Assembly: GCF_011421425.1 (NCBI RefSeq)
Contig: NZ_WPCW01000001.1
Span: 682,001 to 746,000 of the forward strand
From: Streptococcus catagoni
GTDB lineage: Bacteria; Bacillota; Bacilli; Lactobacillales; Streptococcaceae
Reading direction: 5' to 3'
Length of the DNA stretch: 64,000 nt
Shown: positions 29,980 to 39,068 of the stretch, piece after piece
Position numbering within the stretch: position 1 is the stretch's first letter
Layout of the letters: each line of letters begins with the position of its first letter
Notes under the pieces: generated by a model
What the model saw: only the letters and a program-made list of their open reading frames with translations
Database searches by the model: none
What the model was told of the DNA's origin: nothing
Position numbers and translations under genes: made by a program

Positions 29980-31458
29980 TTACTTACCTCCTGTAGCCAA
30001 ATGCATAATACTTTCCTGACTAGCTTGGTGCCGCTCTAACTGCCCTGCAATTTTCCCTTCGTGCATGACAATAATACGATCACTCACTCCCAATACTTCT
30101 GGTAGGTCAGAAGAAACCATAATAATAGGAACACCACGATCAGCTAATTCATTCATTAATTGATAGATTTCACGTTTAGCACCAACATCTACTCCTCTGG
30201 TTGGTTCATCTAAGATCAATACCTTGGGTGCAATGCCAATCCATTTAGCCAGAACAACTTTTTGTTGGTTACCTCCAGAAAGATTGCCAACAGGTAGATT
30301 AGGTTTTGCACTTTTTATTCTTAGGCGATCAATCAATTGATTCACAAAGATCGTGCTGGTTTTTTCATCGTAAATCCATTTTTTAACGAAATCATTAACA
30401 CTCGGCAGGGTCATATTATCCTTGACTGAAGAATCTAGAATAAGCCCCTCGTCTTTTCGGTCTTCTGTTAAAAAGCCAACCCCTTGTTTAATAGCCTCCG
30501 CTGGATTTGATAGTTTGATTTCTTTTCCATCAATTTTAATCTGACCAGATAGCTTGCGGTCTAAGCCAAAAATGGCACGCATGACCTCTGTTCGGCCAGC
30601 TCCCATTAGACCAGAAAATCCTAAAATTTCACCCTTTCTAACCTGGAAGGAAATATCTGTGAAGCCTTCTCCACTAAGATTTTCAACCTCAAAGGCAATG
30701 GGGCCAATTTCTGAGGCTTTTTCAGGATAAAAATCTTTTAGTTCTCTACCAACCATCATTTTGACCAGTTCATGAGGATTGGTAGAACTGGTTTCTCTGG
30801 TATCTACCACAATGCCATCACGCATAACTGTTACCAGATCCGTAATTCTAAAAATTTCTTCCATACGATGTGAGATATAAATAATTCCCACACCTTCACT
30901 CTTTAAGGAAGCAATAACACGAAAGAGATTTTCAGTTTCTCTGTCTGTCAAGGCAGCCGTAGGCTCATCCATAATAAGAAGGGAAACCTTAGACAACAAG
31001 CTTTTTGCAATCTCGATCATCTGTTGCTGACCAACGGATAGGTGCCCAATGGTCTGATTAAGTGGTATGGAAACACCAAGACGTTTAAAGGCTTGCTCAG
31101 CCTTTTTCACCATGGCTTTTTGATCAAGTAAACCAAAGCGATTTTTGATTTCTCTACCCAGAAAAAGATTTTCTAGGACAGTCATTTCAGACCAGGTATT
31201 CATTTCTTGGTGAATGAAACTGATCCCAAATTCTTCTGCCTTCTGAGGATTGGAAAAGGTCATTTCCTTTCCATCTATGTAGATCTTTCCTGAAGTGGCC
31301 GGAAATAAACCTGTCAAAATGTTCATTAAGGTTGATTTCCCAGCACCATTTTCTCCCATTAAGGCATGGATTTGACCGGACTCAATAAGCAGGTCTATCT
31401 TTTCTAAAACCTTATTTTTCCCAAAAGATTTGGAAATATCTCTCATGTCAATTTTCAT
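29980..31458 (-). CDS. rbsA: Ribose ABC transporter ATP-binding protein
   Basis: A fused double nucleotide-binding subunit, 492 residues from ATG 31458; an in-frame TTG at 31464 is less likely. The first domain has GENGAGKSTLMN, SVGQQQM and LLIMDEPTAAL. The second has the degenerate Walker A GLMGAGRTEVM, signature LSGGNQQKV and LILDEPTRGVD, as usual for the family. It powers ribose import through RbsC. Confidence 0.95.
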   Translation of the reverse strand: MKIDMRDISKSFGKNKVLEKIDLLIESGQIHALMGENGAGKSTLMNILTGLFPATSGKIYIDGKEMTFSNPQKAEEFGISFIHQEMNTWSEMTVLENLFLGREIKNRFGLLDQKAMVKKAEQAFKRLGVSIPLNQTIGHLSVGQQQMIEIAKSLLSKVSLLIMDEPTAALTDRETENLFRVIASLKSEGVGIIYISHRMEEIFRITDLVTVMRDGIVVDTRETSSTNPHELVKMMVGRELKDFYPEKASEIGPIAFEVENLSGEGFTDISFQVRKGEILGFSGLMGAGRTEVMRAIFGLDRKLSGQIKIDGKEIKLSNPAEAIKQGVGFLTEDRKDEGLILDSSVKDNMTLPSVNDFVKKWIYDEKTSTIFVNQLIDRLRIKSAKPNLPVGNLSGGNQQKVVLAKWIGIAPKVLILDEPTRGVDVGAKREIYQLMNELADRGVPIIMVSSDLPEVLGVSDRIIVMHEGKIAGQLERHQASQESIMHLATGGK

Positions 31459-31473
31459 GATCAAAAGACCTTT

Positions 31474-31872
31474 CTAAATGATTACTCCTGATTGCAATAT
31501 CACATTGGAATAGGGTGTGTTTTCTCCTGTTCTAATAACTGCCTTAACGTTCTTGTTAAGCTCCTTTAATTCTTCATGGCTCAGATACTCTACTTGCACA
31601 TGACTATCCAGCTTAGCTAAAAGTTGCTCTAACTGTTGAGGATTCTTACTTTTAATTTCCTCAGCTAAGATAACTTTTTCCACAAGGATATTTTCCAAAT
31701 AAATATCAACAACTTCTTGAAAACTTGGGCTACCAGCTTTTAAAGCTAAATCAATCTTTGGAGTTGTAGCTGGGACAGGTAGTCCTAGGTCACCAATACA
31801 GACTTGATCAGTATGTCCTAAGTCGTCAGCTAGTTTAGCTAGATTACTATTCAAAATTCCAGTTTTCTTCAT
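31474..31872 (-). CDS. rbsD: D-ribose pyranase
   Basis: A 132-residue cytosolic enzyme that interconverts the pyranose and furanose forms of ribose so that RbsK can use it. The signature KKTGILNSNLAKLADDLGHTD opens the protein, and GDLGLPVP and the C-terminal TGENTPYSNVILQSGV are conserved. It overlaps rbsK by 26 bp, so translation is coupled. Confidence 0.95.
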   Translation of the reverse strand: MKKTGILNSNLAKLADDLGHTDQVCIGDLGLPVPATTPKIDLALKAGSPSFQEVVDIYLENILVEKVILAEEIKSKNPQQLEQLLAKLDSHVQVEYLSHEELKELNKNVKAVIRTGENTPYSNVILQSGVII

Positions 31873-32758
31873 AATGTTCGTTTTCCTTCATTTCTTTCAG
31901 ACTAGGCATCCCACCTTGGGCACCAAATTTTTGAACGGATAAATGTGAAGCCAGAGTCGCAAATTTTAGGGCCTTATCAATGGACGCTTCTTTAGCTAGG
32001 GCTAAAGCCAAGGCACCATTAAAGGTATCACCTGCTCCTGTTGTATCAACCACCTTTGCTTTTATGGCCGCAATAGTCTTAATTTCTCTTCCATCACAGT
32101 AGACCGAGCCCTTACTGCCTAAGGTGACAATGATTTTGTTGGGATAGGTCTTTAGGACCTCTTCAAGACTTTGATCTGGGAATAAGTCCTGACACTCATG
32201 TTCATTTGGTGTAAAATAATCCACCAAGGCGATCATTTCATGATCTGTATCTCTAGCAGGGGCTGGATTATAGAGTAATTTGATTTTCTTGTCTTTACAA
32301 TACTCAGCAATTATTTTGTTGGCTTCATGGGGAATTTCATTTTGAAGAATGACTAAATCAGCCTGACTAATAAGCTCCCACTGGCTATCCCACTTTTCAG
32401 GATGAACCTCGCTGTTGGCACCAGGACAGTAAATAATGCGGTTATCATGATTATGAAGGGTTATCTGTGCAATGCCAGAAGATAATGGTACCGTTCCCAC
32501 AAATTCTGTTTCAACCTTATTTGCCCTTAAATTATCTTTCAATAAAGAACCAAATGCATCTTCTCCTACAGTTCCTAACATAGATATCTGATCACCATCA
32601 GCAGATAAGCGACCGAGGGCAACGGCTTGATTAGCCCCTTTTCCTCCAGGAACCATGGAAAATTTATCCCCAAAAACAGTTTCACCTTCTTGGGCAATGC
32701 GGCTGGTTTCCATGACTAAATCCATTGAGATACTTCCAATAACAATAATTTTACTCAT
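31847..32758 (-). CDS. rbsK: Ribokinase
   Basis: PfkB-family kinase of 303 residues, converting ribose to ribose 5-phosphate. Signature 1 (GGKGANQAVALGRL) lies near residue 39 and signature 2 (DTTGAGDTFNGALA, with the catalytic Asp) near residue 245. It overlaps rbsR by 8 bp and rbsD by 26 bp. Confidence 0.95.
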   Translation of the reverse strand: MSKIIVIGSISMDLVMETSRIAQEGETVFGDKFSMVPGGKGANQAVALGRLSADGDQISMLGTVGEDAFGSLLKDNLRANKVETEFVGTVPLSSGIAQITLHNHDNRIIYCPGANSEVHPEKWDSQWELISQADLVILQNEIPHEANKIIAEYCKDKKIKLLYNPAPARDTDHEMIALVDYFTPNEHECQDLFPDQSLEEVLKTYPNKIIVTLGSKGSVYCDGREIKTIAAIKAKVVDTTGAGDTFNGALALALAKEASIDKALKFATLASHLSVQKFGAQGGMPSLKEMKENEHYEENWNFE

Positions 32759-33734
32759 CTTTCCTCCTTATGGTTTCACGTTCAACATAGTGAACAGGTA
32801 ATTTAATCCTTTTTTCTTCAATTGGCAAGTGATTAGCAATCTTATAGACTAATTCTGCAGCGTGGTGTCCCATCTGATAGGATGATTGGTGAATGGTGGA
32901 CAGGGAAGGATAGATAAACTGACTCATCAAAATGTCATCATAACCAATAACTTGAACTTCTTCAGGGATTTTTCGCCCTCTTGCATGTAATTCATGAATA
33001 TAGGCTATAGCATGAATGTCAGAAGGCGCTATAATACTGTCAATGTTTTGATAGAAGGCTAAATTTCTTTGAGCTTCAGCCTGTATGAGGTCAAAGTCAA
33101 AACTGTCACTATCAACTACTCTAAGTGTGACTTTCTCCTCTTTCAGATAGTTTAAACTGGCTTTGTAACGTTCTTTGATATTTGTCGCCATGTCCAGTGG
33201 GCCTTTGATGAGTAAGACTTCTTTTGCTCCTGCACGACAAATGATTTGCGCCGCTAGTTGACCTCCGTATTTATTATCTGAATAGACACCATACTTTGTT
33301 TCTTGATTGACACGATCCACCACCACTATTGGAATTTGTATTTCAGGATGCCTCTTGGTAAAATCGTGAGTCGTGATAATACCAGCAGCATTGCTTTGCA
33401 GCAATACCTTTAGGTATTCTTCCTCAAGTACTTCACTATCACCAATATTTCCTAGCATCACACTATAGCCCTTTTCTTTCAGGTAAATTTCTACCCCTCT
33501 AGCTAGTCTGGGGAAAAAGGGATTAGATATGTCAGGTAAAAGCAAGCCGACTAGTTGACTTTTCTTGGTTTTAAGAGACTGTGCAATAACATTTGGGCTA
33601 TAATTTAAATTTTTGATAGCTTCTTTTATCTTTAAACGTGCAGCCTCTGAAACATATCCATTTTGAGAAATATAACGTGATACAGTTGATTTTGAAAGAC
33701 CAGCTTGATCAGCAACTTCTTTAATAGTAGCCAT
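32751..33734 (-). CDS. rbsR: LacI family ribose operon repressor
   Basis: A 327-residue LacI/GalR regulator. The N-terminal helix-turn-helix (TIKEVADQAGLSKSTVSRYI) is followed by the hinge and a sugar-binding domain. The start is placed at ATG 33734 (MATIKEV), since LacI proteins begin at this point; 13 extra upstream codons are unlikely. It is the first gene of the rbs operon and probably represses its own promoter through the operator at 33781-33792, with release by ribose. Confidence 0.92.
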   Translation of the reverse strand: MATIKEVADQAGLSKSTVSRYISQNGYVSEAARLKIKEAIKNLNYSPNVIAQSLKTKKSQLVGLLLPDISNPFFPRLARGVEIYLKEKGYSVMLGNIGDSEVLEEEYLKVLLQSNAAGIITTHDFTKRHPEIQIPIVVVDRVNQETKYGVYSDNKYGGQLAAQIICRAGAKEVLLIKGPLDMATNIKERYKASLNYLKEEKVTLRVVDSDSFDFDLIQAEAQRNLAFYQNIDSIIAPSDIHAIAYIHELHARGRKIPEEVQVIGYDDILMSQFIYPSLSTIHQSSYQMGHHAAELVYKIANHLPIEEKRIKLPVHYVERETIRRKDE

Positions 33735-33777
33735 TAAATATGTCCTCACTTCTAAATATGGAATCGGTCTCACAGTT

Positions 33778-33806
33778 ATTGTAAACGTTTTCTTCTATCT
33801 TGTCAA
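33778..33806 (-). promoter_or_regulatory. rbs operon promoter with overlapping LacI-type/cre operator
   Basis: Minus strand TTGACA (33801-33806), 17-bp spacer and TACAAT (33778-33783) is a near-perfect promoter. The spacer and -10 contain GAAAACGTTTAC around the palindrome AAACGTTT (33783-33790), a typical LacI-family operator. The 14-mer AGAAAACGTTTACA also matches the CcpA cre consensus at 13 of 14 positions, so RbsR and CcpA could compete here. Confidence 0.75.
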
Positions 33807-33840
33807 GCTGCTAGAAGAGACTTTTTCTTATAAAAAAGAA

Positions 33841-33921
33841 AAAAGGCCTATCTTTAAAGAACCTTTCTTCCTTGTGGATTAAACAAGGAATACTTGCTAA
33901 GCTCTAAAAGATAAGCCATTT
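33841..33921. terminator. Long bidirectional terminator between rbsR promoter and aldolase gene
   Basis: The outer stem GGCCTATCTTT pairs with AAAGATAAGCC and encloses an inner hairpin TTCCTTGT/ACAAGGAA. T runs lie outside on both strands. It ends the PTS-aldolase unit on the minus strand. Confidence 0.6.
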
Positions 33922-33934
33922 TTTTCTGCGCTGT

Positions 33935-34765
33935 CTAGTCTAAGTATTTTCCCTTTACTTTTAAAGCCTGACAGACCTCTTTTAAATTATCAACCGTTAA
34001 GACATTACAATCTTGCAAGTTTTTTTGACTAATCATTTTTAAATCAAGGGCCAGTTTAGCAGCCTTATTAGCTGTTTCGATCAGGCCAAAACAATCTTGG
34101 TAGTCGATTCCTGTTGATAAGACACCGTGTTTTGCCCAAACCACCAAGCGGTGCTCTCTGAGTTCTCTGGCTGTGTCCAGTCCTATTTGTCTGGTTCCGG
34201 GAACTTCCCATGGAAGAACAGCAATACCATCTGGAAATACCACTATGGATTCTGTTAAAACAGACCATAAATCTAGAGTCAGACTTTGACTAGTGACCTC
34301 ATTAAGTAAGGAATAAAGCACTAAGTTAGTGGCATGATTGTGAACAACCACTCGGTGCTGCTCATTGACAGACAGTCTAGCCGAATGTGCCAGAATATGC
34401 ATAAAAATTTCGCTGGTTGGGTTTTTACCGGAATTAAATCCTGCTAAGACCTGATAGCCCTTTTGGGTTAAGCGTATAATTCCAGAATCCACAGCTGCTT
34501 GGTTTTTCAACTGTCTAAAATGACTCCAAGAAGCGGAAATGAGCAAGTATTGATTTTGCATATTACCAGGAATTGGCATGAGTTCTACTTCCGGAGATTG
34601 TGGATAAAGCTTAAAGTCAGTATCTGCCAAATCTTCTTTTAGACTTGCGATTTCCTCTTCTCTTAGTCGATAGCTTACATTGCCACCATTATATTCATCC
34701 CAGCCTTGTTGCCACATATCATAAGTAATCTCAATAAGACCTTGAATGTAAGTTGGATAATTCAT
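33935..34765 (-). CDS. Rhamnulose-1-phosphate aldolase-like class II aldolase
   Basis: A 276-residue zinc-dependent class II aldolase closest in pattern to RhaD. It has the N-terminal GWDEYNGGNVSYRL, metal-binding HNH in VVHNHATN, a further His in WAKHGVLSTG, and the ETANKAAKLAL helix. RhaD cleaves L-rhamnulose 1-phosphate to DHAP and lactaldehyde. There are no rhamnose isomerase or kinase genes here; instead the gene ends a PTS operon. The likely substrate is a ketose phosphate made from the PTS sugar, not rhamnulose itself. The symbol rhaD is withheld for that reason. Confidence 0.78.
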   Translation of the reverse strand: MNYPTYIQGLIEITYDMWQQGWDEYNGGNVSYRLREEEIASLKEDLADTDFKLYPQSPEVELMPIPGNMQNQYLLISASWSHFRQLKNQAAVDSGIIRLTQKGYQVLAGFNSGKNPTSEIFMHILAHSARLSVNEQHRVVVHNHATNLVLYSLLNEVTSQSLTLDLWSVLTESIVVFPDGIAVLPWEVPGTRQIGLDTARELREHRLVVWAKHGVLSTGIDYQDCFGLIETANKAAKLALDLKMISQKNLQDCNVLTVDNLKEVCQALKVKGKYLD

Positions 34766-34855
34766 CTTTTCTCCTTTTTAACTGATACTCTTAAAAGCTG
34801 CCTTTCGCCTTGCAAAAGACTTTCTTCAATTAAACATTAGTAACTAATGAACGGT

Positions 34856-36202
34856 TTAACCTATTTCTTGAATAGCCTGATTGTATTTATTACGATCTTT
34901 TAGTAGCCAGATGTAGAGACCTAACCATAAAACAAATAGCAAGATAGAGAGTAAATCGCCCTTAAAAATAGTAGCAAGTAAATAACGAATATCTGGACCT
35001 TCAAAAGTTGACCAAGAAATCATTCCTTTTATCCCTTTATCTAGTGTTCCTGTTTCACGCGCCAATCGTGTCATGTATGGAGTGAAATAAGTGGCCCCGT
35101 ATAAAAATAGAGGCGTTGAGATTAAACCGTGAATAATCATTCTTAAAACATTCCCATTGGTAAGCAGCAAGGCTCCAACTACAAAGGACAAATTAATAAT
35201 GCCTGCAAAAGGAAGCACACTATTATGTGGCAAGGTAACTGCCCCAATAAGTAAGAATGGAATAGTAAAGATAACAGCCACCCAAAGCTCATTTCGCCCT
35301 CCTAGGATTGGCCAGTCCAGACCAATATAAACCTCTCTATCTTCGAAACGTTCACGCATAAATTCAGATACGGCCTCAGAAATTGGAGAAAGGGCTTGAG
35401 AGAATAGCTTAGACACCATAGGAAAAAGTGTTAAGGCAGTAGCTGCTTGAACTGCTAAGGTAAAAGCATACTTGACCCCATTTCCGGAAGATAAACCGAG
35501 TATAAAGCCAATAATAGCACCCATTACGGAGTTTTCACCAAAAACACCAATTTTATCTTTGAGGGTATCAGCATCAAATTGTTTATTTAGCAAGGGAACT
35601 TTCTTCAGTAATTCATCAATTGGATGCAGTAGGACAGCAATTAAACAAATAAAATGAGGTACTGTAACCCCTGGAATTCCAGTTAGTCGCTCCACTTCTG
35701 GTGCAAAGACATCTCCTAGTTTTAATTCTAAAACAATAACAATAGCTGCAGCAAGGAAGCCAAAGAGAACATTATTGGTAAAATAAGTCACAATCACTGC
35801 TGTGAAGATTTTATTCCAAATATTCCACAAATCCACATTTAAAGTTTTGGTCTGATTGGTCACTAACAGTAAGAAATTGATCCCCAATTGCAAAGGGAAC
35901 ATGAGAAAGGCATAAGGCCATGCCCAACTGATAGAAGCTGCCCCAGGCCATCCAATATCAACAGCTGGCAAAGAAATTCCAGTATGAGTGGTCAAGTCAT
36001 TAGCTGCAGCACCCATACTAGTCATGATAAAGTTCACCAGTATGCCCATCCCTGTAAAGGCAACCCCCAAAGTTAAGGCTGCTGAGAAAGCATCCCTAAA
36101 TTTCATTTTCATCAATAAGCCCACAATGAGCATCAAGAAAGGTACAAAAACAGCTGCTCCTAAATCTAATATGTACTGAATAACCGTCTTTAAGATATCC
36201 AT
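34856..36202 (-). CDS. Galactitol-type PTS EIIC permease
   Basis: A 448-residue membrane permease of the EIIC-GAT family (GatC-like), with about ten to twelve hydrophobic segments and no fused domains. Family-type features include GWPGAASISWAWPYAFLMFP and LTGIPGVTVPHF. Together with the separate EIIB and EIIA upstream it forms a complete sugar phosphotransferase. It is followed by the aldolase gene after 90 bp. The substrate is unknown; a hexitol or pentitol or a ketose is the usual range. Confidence 0.82.
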   Translation of the reverse strand: MDILKTVIQYILDLGAAVFVPFLMLIVGLLMKMKFRDAFSAALTLGVAFTGMGILVNFIMTSMGAAANDLTTHTGISLPAVDIGWPGAASISWAWPYAFLMFPLQLGINFLLLVTNQTKTLNVDLWNIWNKIFTAVIVTYFTNNVLFGFLAAAIVIVLELKLGDVFAPEVERLTGIPGVTVPHFICLIAVLLHPIDELLKKVPLLNKQFDADTLKDKIGVFGENSVMGAIIGFILGLSSGNGVKYAFTLAVQAATALTLFPMVSKLFSQALSPISEAVSEFMRERFEDREVYIGLDWPILGGRNELWVAVIFTIPFLLIGAVTLPHNSVLPFAGIINLSFVVGALLLTNGNVLRMIIHGLISTPLFLYGATYFTPYMTRLARETGTLDKGIKGMISWSTFEGPDIRYLLATIFKGDLLSILLFVLWLGLYIWLLKDRNKYNQAIQEIG

Positions 36203-36214
36203 AATCCTCTCCTT

Positions 36215-36493
36215 TTAACCCTTGATAAAATCAAGAATCTTATCCAGTTCTTGTTTTTGTCCCATACCTGTTAAAAAGGCGACACCATTAAAAACAGGAA
36301 TGCCATAATCCTTTTTAGGTTTGACAATTGAGATGTATGCATCTGCTCCTTTAATATGATGATCCAATGATTTCATATCTACTGCTTCAATCTCACAGGG
36401 ATGACCTTGTTCTTTTAACAAACGACTAACCTTTGATGCCACTGTTTGAGAAGTGGCAACGCCTGACCCACAAGCGACAATAATTTTTTTCAT
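36215..36493 (-). CDS. Galactitol-type PTS EIIB
   Basis: A 92-residue cytosolic EIIB of the galactitol type. The phosphorylated Cys8 is in ACGSGVATSQT, the P-loop-like motif of this class. It receives phosphate from EIIA and passes it to the sugar at EIIC. Its ATG overlaps the EIIA stop (4 bp), and EIIC follows after 12 bp. Confidence 0.85.
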   Translation of the reverse strand: MKKIIVACGSGVATSQTVASKVSRLLKEQGHPCEIEAVDMKSLDHHIKGADAYISIVKPKKDYGIPVFNGVAFLTGMGQKQELDKILDFIKG

Positions 36494-36975
36494 TTTAAAT
36501 CCTCCTGATTTTTTTGATCCGCAAATAATTGATAAACAGCCATCTGGTCTTTTGTACTTTCTAGAGCTTGAATAAATGATTGATCCGAAAAGAGTGCCAT
36601 TAGTTCAGACAATAGGCTCGTTTGTTCTTCCGGCTGTGAAATGCCTAAAACCATGACATAGTGGACATCCAGCAGCTCATCATCAGTTCCCATTTGAATA
36701 AAGGAAACTGGTCTTTCTAGACGATTGATAAAAATAAAAGGTTTTTTGACATGCTGGGCATAAGTATGAGGAATAGCAACTGCTATATTTTCAAGCTGTA
36801 AACCAGTTGGATATTCCTTTTCTCTAGAAACAATGGCCTCCTTAAAACTTTCTAAGACATAGTCTTTTTCAAGTAAATACTCTGAAAGACTAGCTAATAA
36901 CTCTGATTGGTTCTGGGCATTGACATGAAGATTAATCAAATCTTTACCCACTAACCTTGGAATAATAGGACTCAT
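36490..36975 (-). CDS. PTS EIIA (fructose/mannitol/galactitol type)
   Basis: A 161-residue EIIA of the PTS-EIIA-2 family. The phosphorylated histidine is in VAIPHTYAQHV near residue 70, and the conserved EYPTGLQLE segment precedes it. It transfers phosphate from HPr to EIIB. It is preceded 12 bp upstream by the PRD regulator and overlaps EIIB. Confidence 0.87.
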   Translation of the reverse strand: MSPIIPRLVGKDLINLHVNAQNQSELLASLSEYLLEKDYVLESFKEAIVSREKEYPTGLQLENIAVAIPHTYAQHVKKPFIFINRLERPVSFIQMGTDDELLDVHYVMVLGISQPEEQTSLLSELMALFSDQSFIQALESTKDQMAVYQLFADQKNQEDLK

Positions 36976-36987
36976 ATGGTCTCCTTT

Positions 36988-38943
36988 TTAATAATAAACT
37001 TCTTTAAATAAGGCTTCTTTAAAGCTATGGCTATCAGTTGCTGCCCACAGATCATCAATGTAAGCCTTACTATCTATTTTGGAATAGATACTTATTAATG
37101 CCTCCCGATACCATGCTACTTCTAAACTTTCAATGGCAATCAACATGATCACTTTGACATAGTGCATGTCCCACTTGATTGGCTTATCAAGAGTCATCAT
37201 AATAAGCTGAGATTTACTCACCGTTTCAGGATTCGCATGGGGTAGGGCAATACCCGTATAAACACTAGTAGCACCTAAGTGCTCACGCTTAAAAATTGAT
37301 TTTTGATAGGCTGGATTGTCTTGATTTTCGGAAGCTGATAAAGAAATGATATAATCTAAGCATTCTTTTTTAGACTTAAATGATTTCTTTAGAAAAATGC
37401 CATCACCTATCAGATGCTTAATGACGGATTCAATATAGGTCTTATGATCAGCTAGCTGGGTCAATAATTGGGTATTCCCTTGTGAAAAATTAGAATAGTA
37501 ACGCTGAATCTGTTGCAGTTGTTGTGGCGTGATAATACTATTGACAAATATAAAAGGTAGTCCCATATCCGAAATATCCACAGAACTAATAATCAAGTCT
37601 TGATCGGTTAGAGCTAATCTGGCTAAATCTTCTTTATCTACAGCTTGAATACACTCGCTCAAGGGAATAACTTTTCGTAACTGTGCCATAATCAATTCTG
37701 AAGTGGCTAAATGATGGGGACAAATCACATAAATCTTCAAGGGCTTTAGTTTCCTTTGAATAGCTACTTCAAAATGAATGGTTAAAAAAGAAATTTCCGT
37801 AGCATTTAAATTGACCTGATAAGAGTTTGACAATTCTTTTGTGGCCAGCCAAACCAAGTGATATAAGACACTGTACTGGGTCTTAATGACTTCCGTCATC
37901 TGATTAGAAATCATCACCCGATGCTTTAAACGAAAGAGCATGGGTTGGATATGTACCAGCAACATCTTTTTTAGATGGTCATCATCGCTTAAATCCACAC
38001 TAGTCAACCGGCTGACTTCAGTGATTAAGAAATGAACCTGTTCAATTAAATCTGGTTCAAAATGAGAATCATTTTTTATGTAACCAACGGCTAACAAGGC
38101 TGATAGGGTGGCTGAGATTTCTGTTTGGGGCAGACTTTCAGGAGATAGCTGATACAGATTGGCTAAAAACTCTGTTGCTAAAAATGAAACTTCATAACTT
38201 TGAAGGTTTTCAGTAGCCAAATCCTCAACCTGATTGAGTAACTTGCCTTGTTTAAACCTGAGAAAAGCTATGGTGGCATCAAGAATAAAATAGCATTTAT
38301 AAACATCACTAATCTCGAAATAATACTGCTGGGTGTAATGGGTCAGAGTTGATACGATATTGTGCAAATCATCGGCTAAGAAAAAACGTTCTAATATAGG
38401 TAAAGACAGTTCTTCCTGGTCCTTCAAAATGCGATCACTGATAGCCTGTCTTAAAAAGGTTCGAATATTGGACTCCTTACCCTTTAGACAAACCTTTCCT
38501 TCCGACCTATCTAAGACGATATCAAAAGGTTTAGCAGAATCTGCCAACTTTTCCAAGTCACGTTTAACCGAAGCTTCACTGACGAAATATTCCAAGGCAA
38601 AATCAAACAGTTGAATATTACCTGAACCGAACCCTAATTCTCGAATCACTTCTAGTTCGCGGTAATCCGTTGACATCCTATAATCTGCTTCGCTATGATA
38701 ATCAGCACTGTGCAGAAATTGAGTGATTTTTTGTCGTTCATTATCAGAAATGACTAGAATCATTCCCAAGTGAGGCTTACGCTCAACAGCAACTTCAAAA
38801 TTCGCTAAAAACTGATTTAGATGGTCAATATCCTTATAGATAGTTTTGGTAGACACAGAAAAGAGCTGTGCATAATCATTTGCTGTTCTATAATCCGTCT
38901 GACTCAGTAAATCCCTTAATAAAGTCTTTTGCCTACTATTCAT
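36988..38943 (-). CDS. PRD-domain transcriptional regulator with EIIB/EIIA modules (MtlR/LicR type)
   Basis: A 651-residue regulator controlled by PTS phosphorylation. Order: N-terminal helix-turn-helix (TANDYAQLFSVSTKTIYKDI), two PTS regulation domains (about 175-400), an EIIB-GAT-like module (YVICPHHLATSELI, Cys about 411), and a C-terminal EIIA module with the phosphorylated His in ALPHANPET. Phosphate state on these sites would set activation of its own operon. It heads the regulator-EIIA-EIIB-EIIC-aldolase unit. GGAG lies before the ATG; a TATACT box lies about 40 bp upstream. Confidence 0.87.
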   Translation of the reverse strand: MNSRQKTLLRDLLSQTDYRTANDYAQLFSVSTKTIYKDIDHLNQFLANFEVAVERKPHLGMILVISDNERQKITQFLHSADYHSEADYRMSTDYRELEVIRELGFGSGNIQLFDFALEYFVSEASVKRDLEKLADSAKPFDIVLDRSEGKVCLKGKESNIRTFLRQAISDRILKDQEELSLPILERFFLADDLHNIVSTLTHYTQQYYFEISDVYKCYFILDATIAFLRFKQGKLLNQVEDLATENLQSYEVSFLATEFLANLYQLSPESLPQTEISATLSALLAVGYIKNDSHFEPDLIEQVHFLITEVSRLTSVDLSDDDHLKKMLLVHIQPMLFRLKHRVMISNQMTEVIKTQYSVLYHLVWLATKELSNSYQVNLNATEISFLTIHFEVAIQRKLKPLKIYVICPHHLATSELIMAQLRKVIPLSECIQAVDKEDLARLALTDQDLIISSVDISDMGLPFIFVNSIITPQQLQQIQRYYSNFSQGNTQLLTQLADHKTYIESVIKHLIGDGIFLKKSFKSKKECLDYIISLSASENQDNPAYQKSIFKREHLGATSVYTGIALPHANPETVSKSQLIMMTLDKPIKWDMHYVKVIMLIAIESLEVAWYREALISIYSKIDSKAYIDDLWAATDSHSFKEALFKEVYY

Positions 38944-39009
38944 GACATCTCCTAGCTTTGTAACCCCTTACAATAGTTAGTATAGCTTTTTTTAAAAAAC
39001 ATAAAAGTC

Positions 39010-39036
39010 AAAAAACTTCCAAAATAATCTGGAAGT
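39010..39036 (-). terminator. Terminator after sepM
   Basis: Minus strand ACTTCCA-gattattt-TGGAAGT followed by TTTTT, about 30 bp past the sepM stop. Confidence 0.75.
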
Positions 39037-39068
39037 CTTGATATCTCTTTAGAAAAAGGTTAGTTTGC

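Noticed and set aside
33935..34765. Rhamnose catabolism
   Set aside because: No rhamnose isomerase, rhamnulokinase or RhaR-type regulator accompanies the aldolase.
34856..36202. Ascorbate permease UlaA
   Set aside because: Residue pattern and the separate short EIIB with ACGSGVATS fit the galactitol (EIIC-GAT) family better, and no ascorbate pathway genes are nearby.
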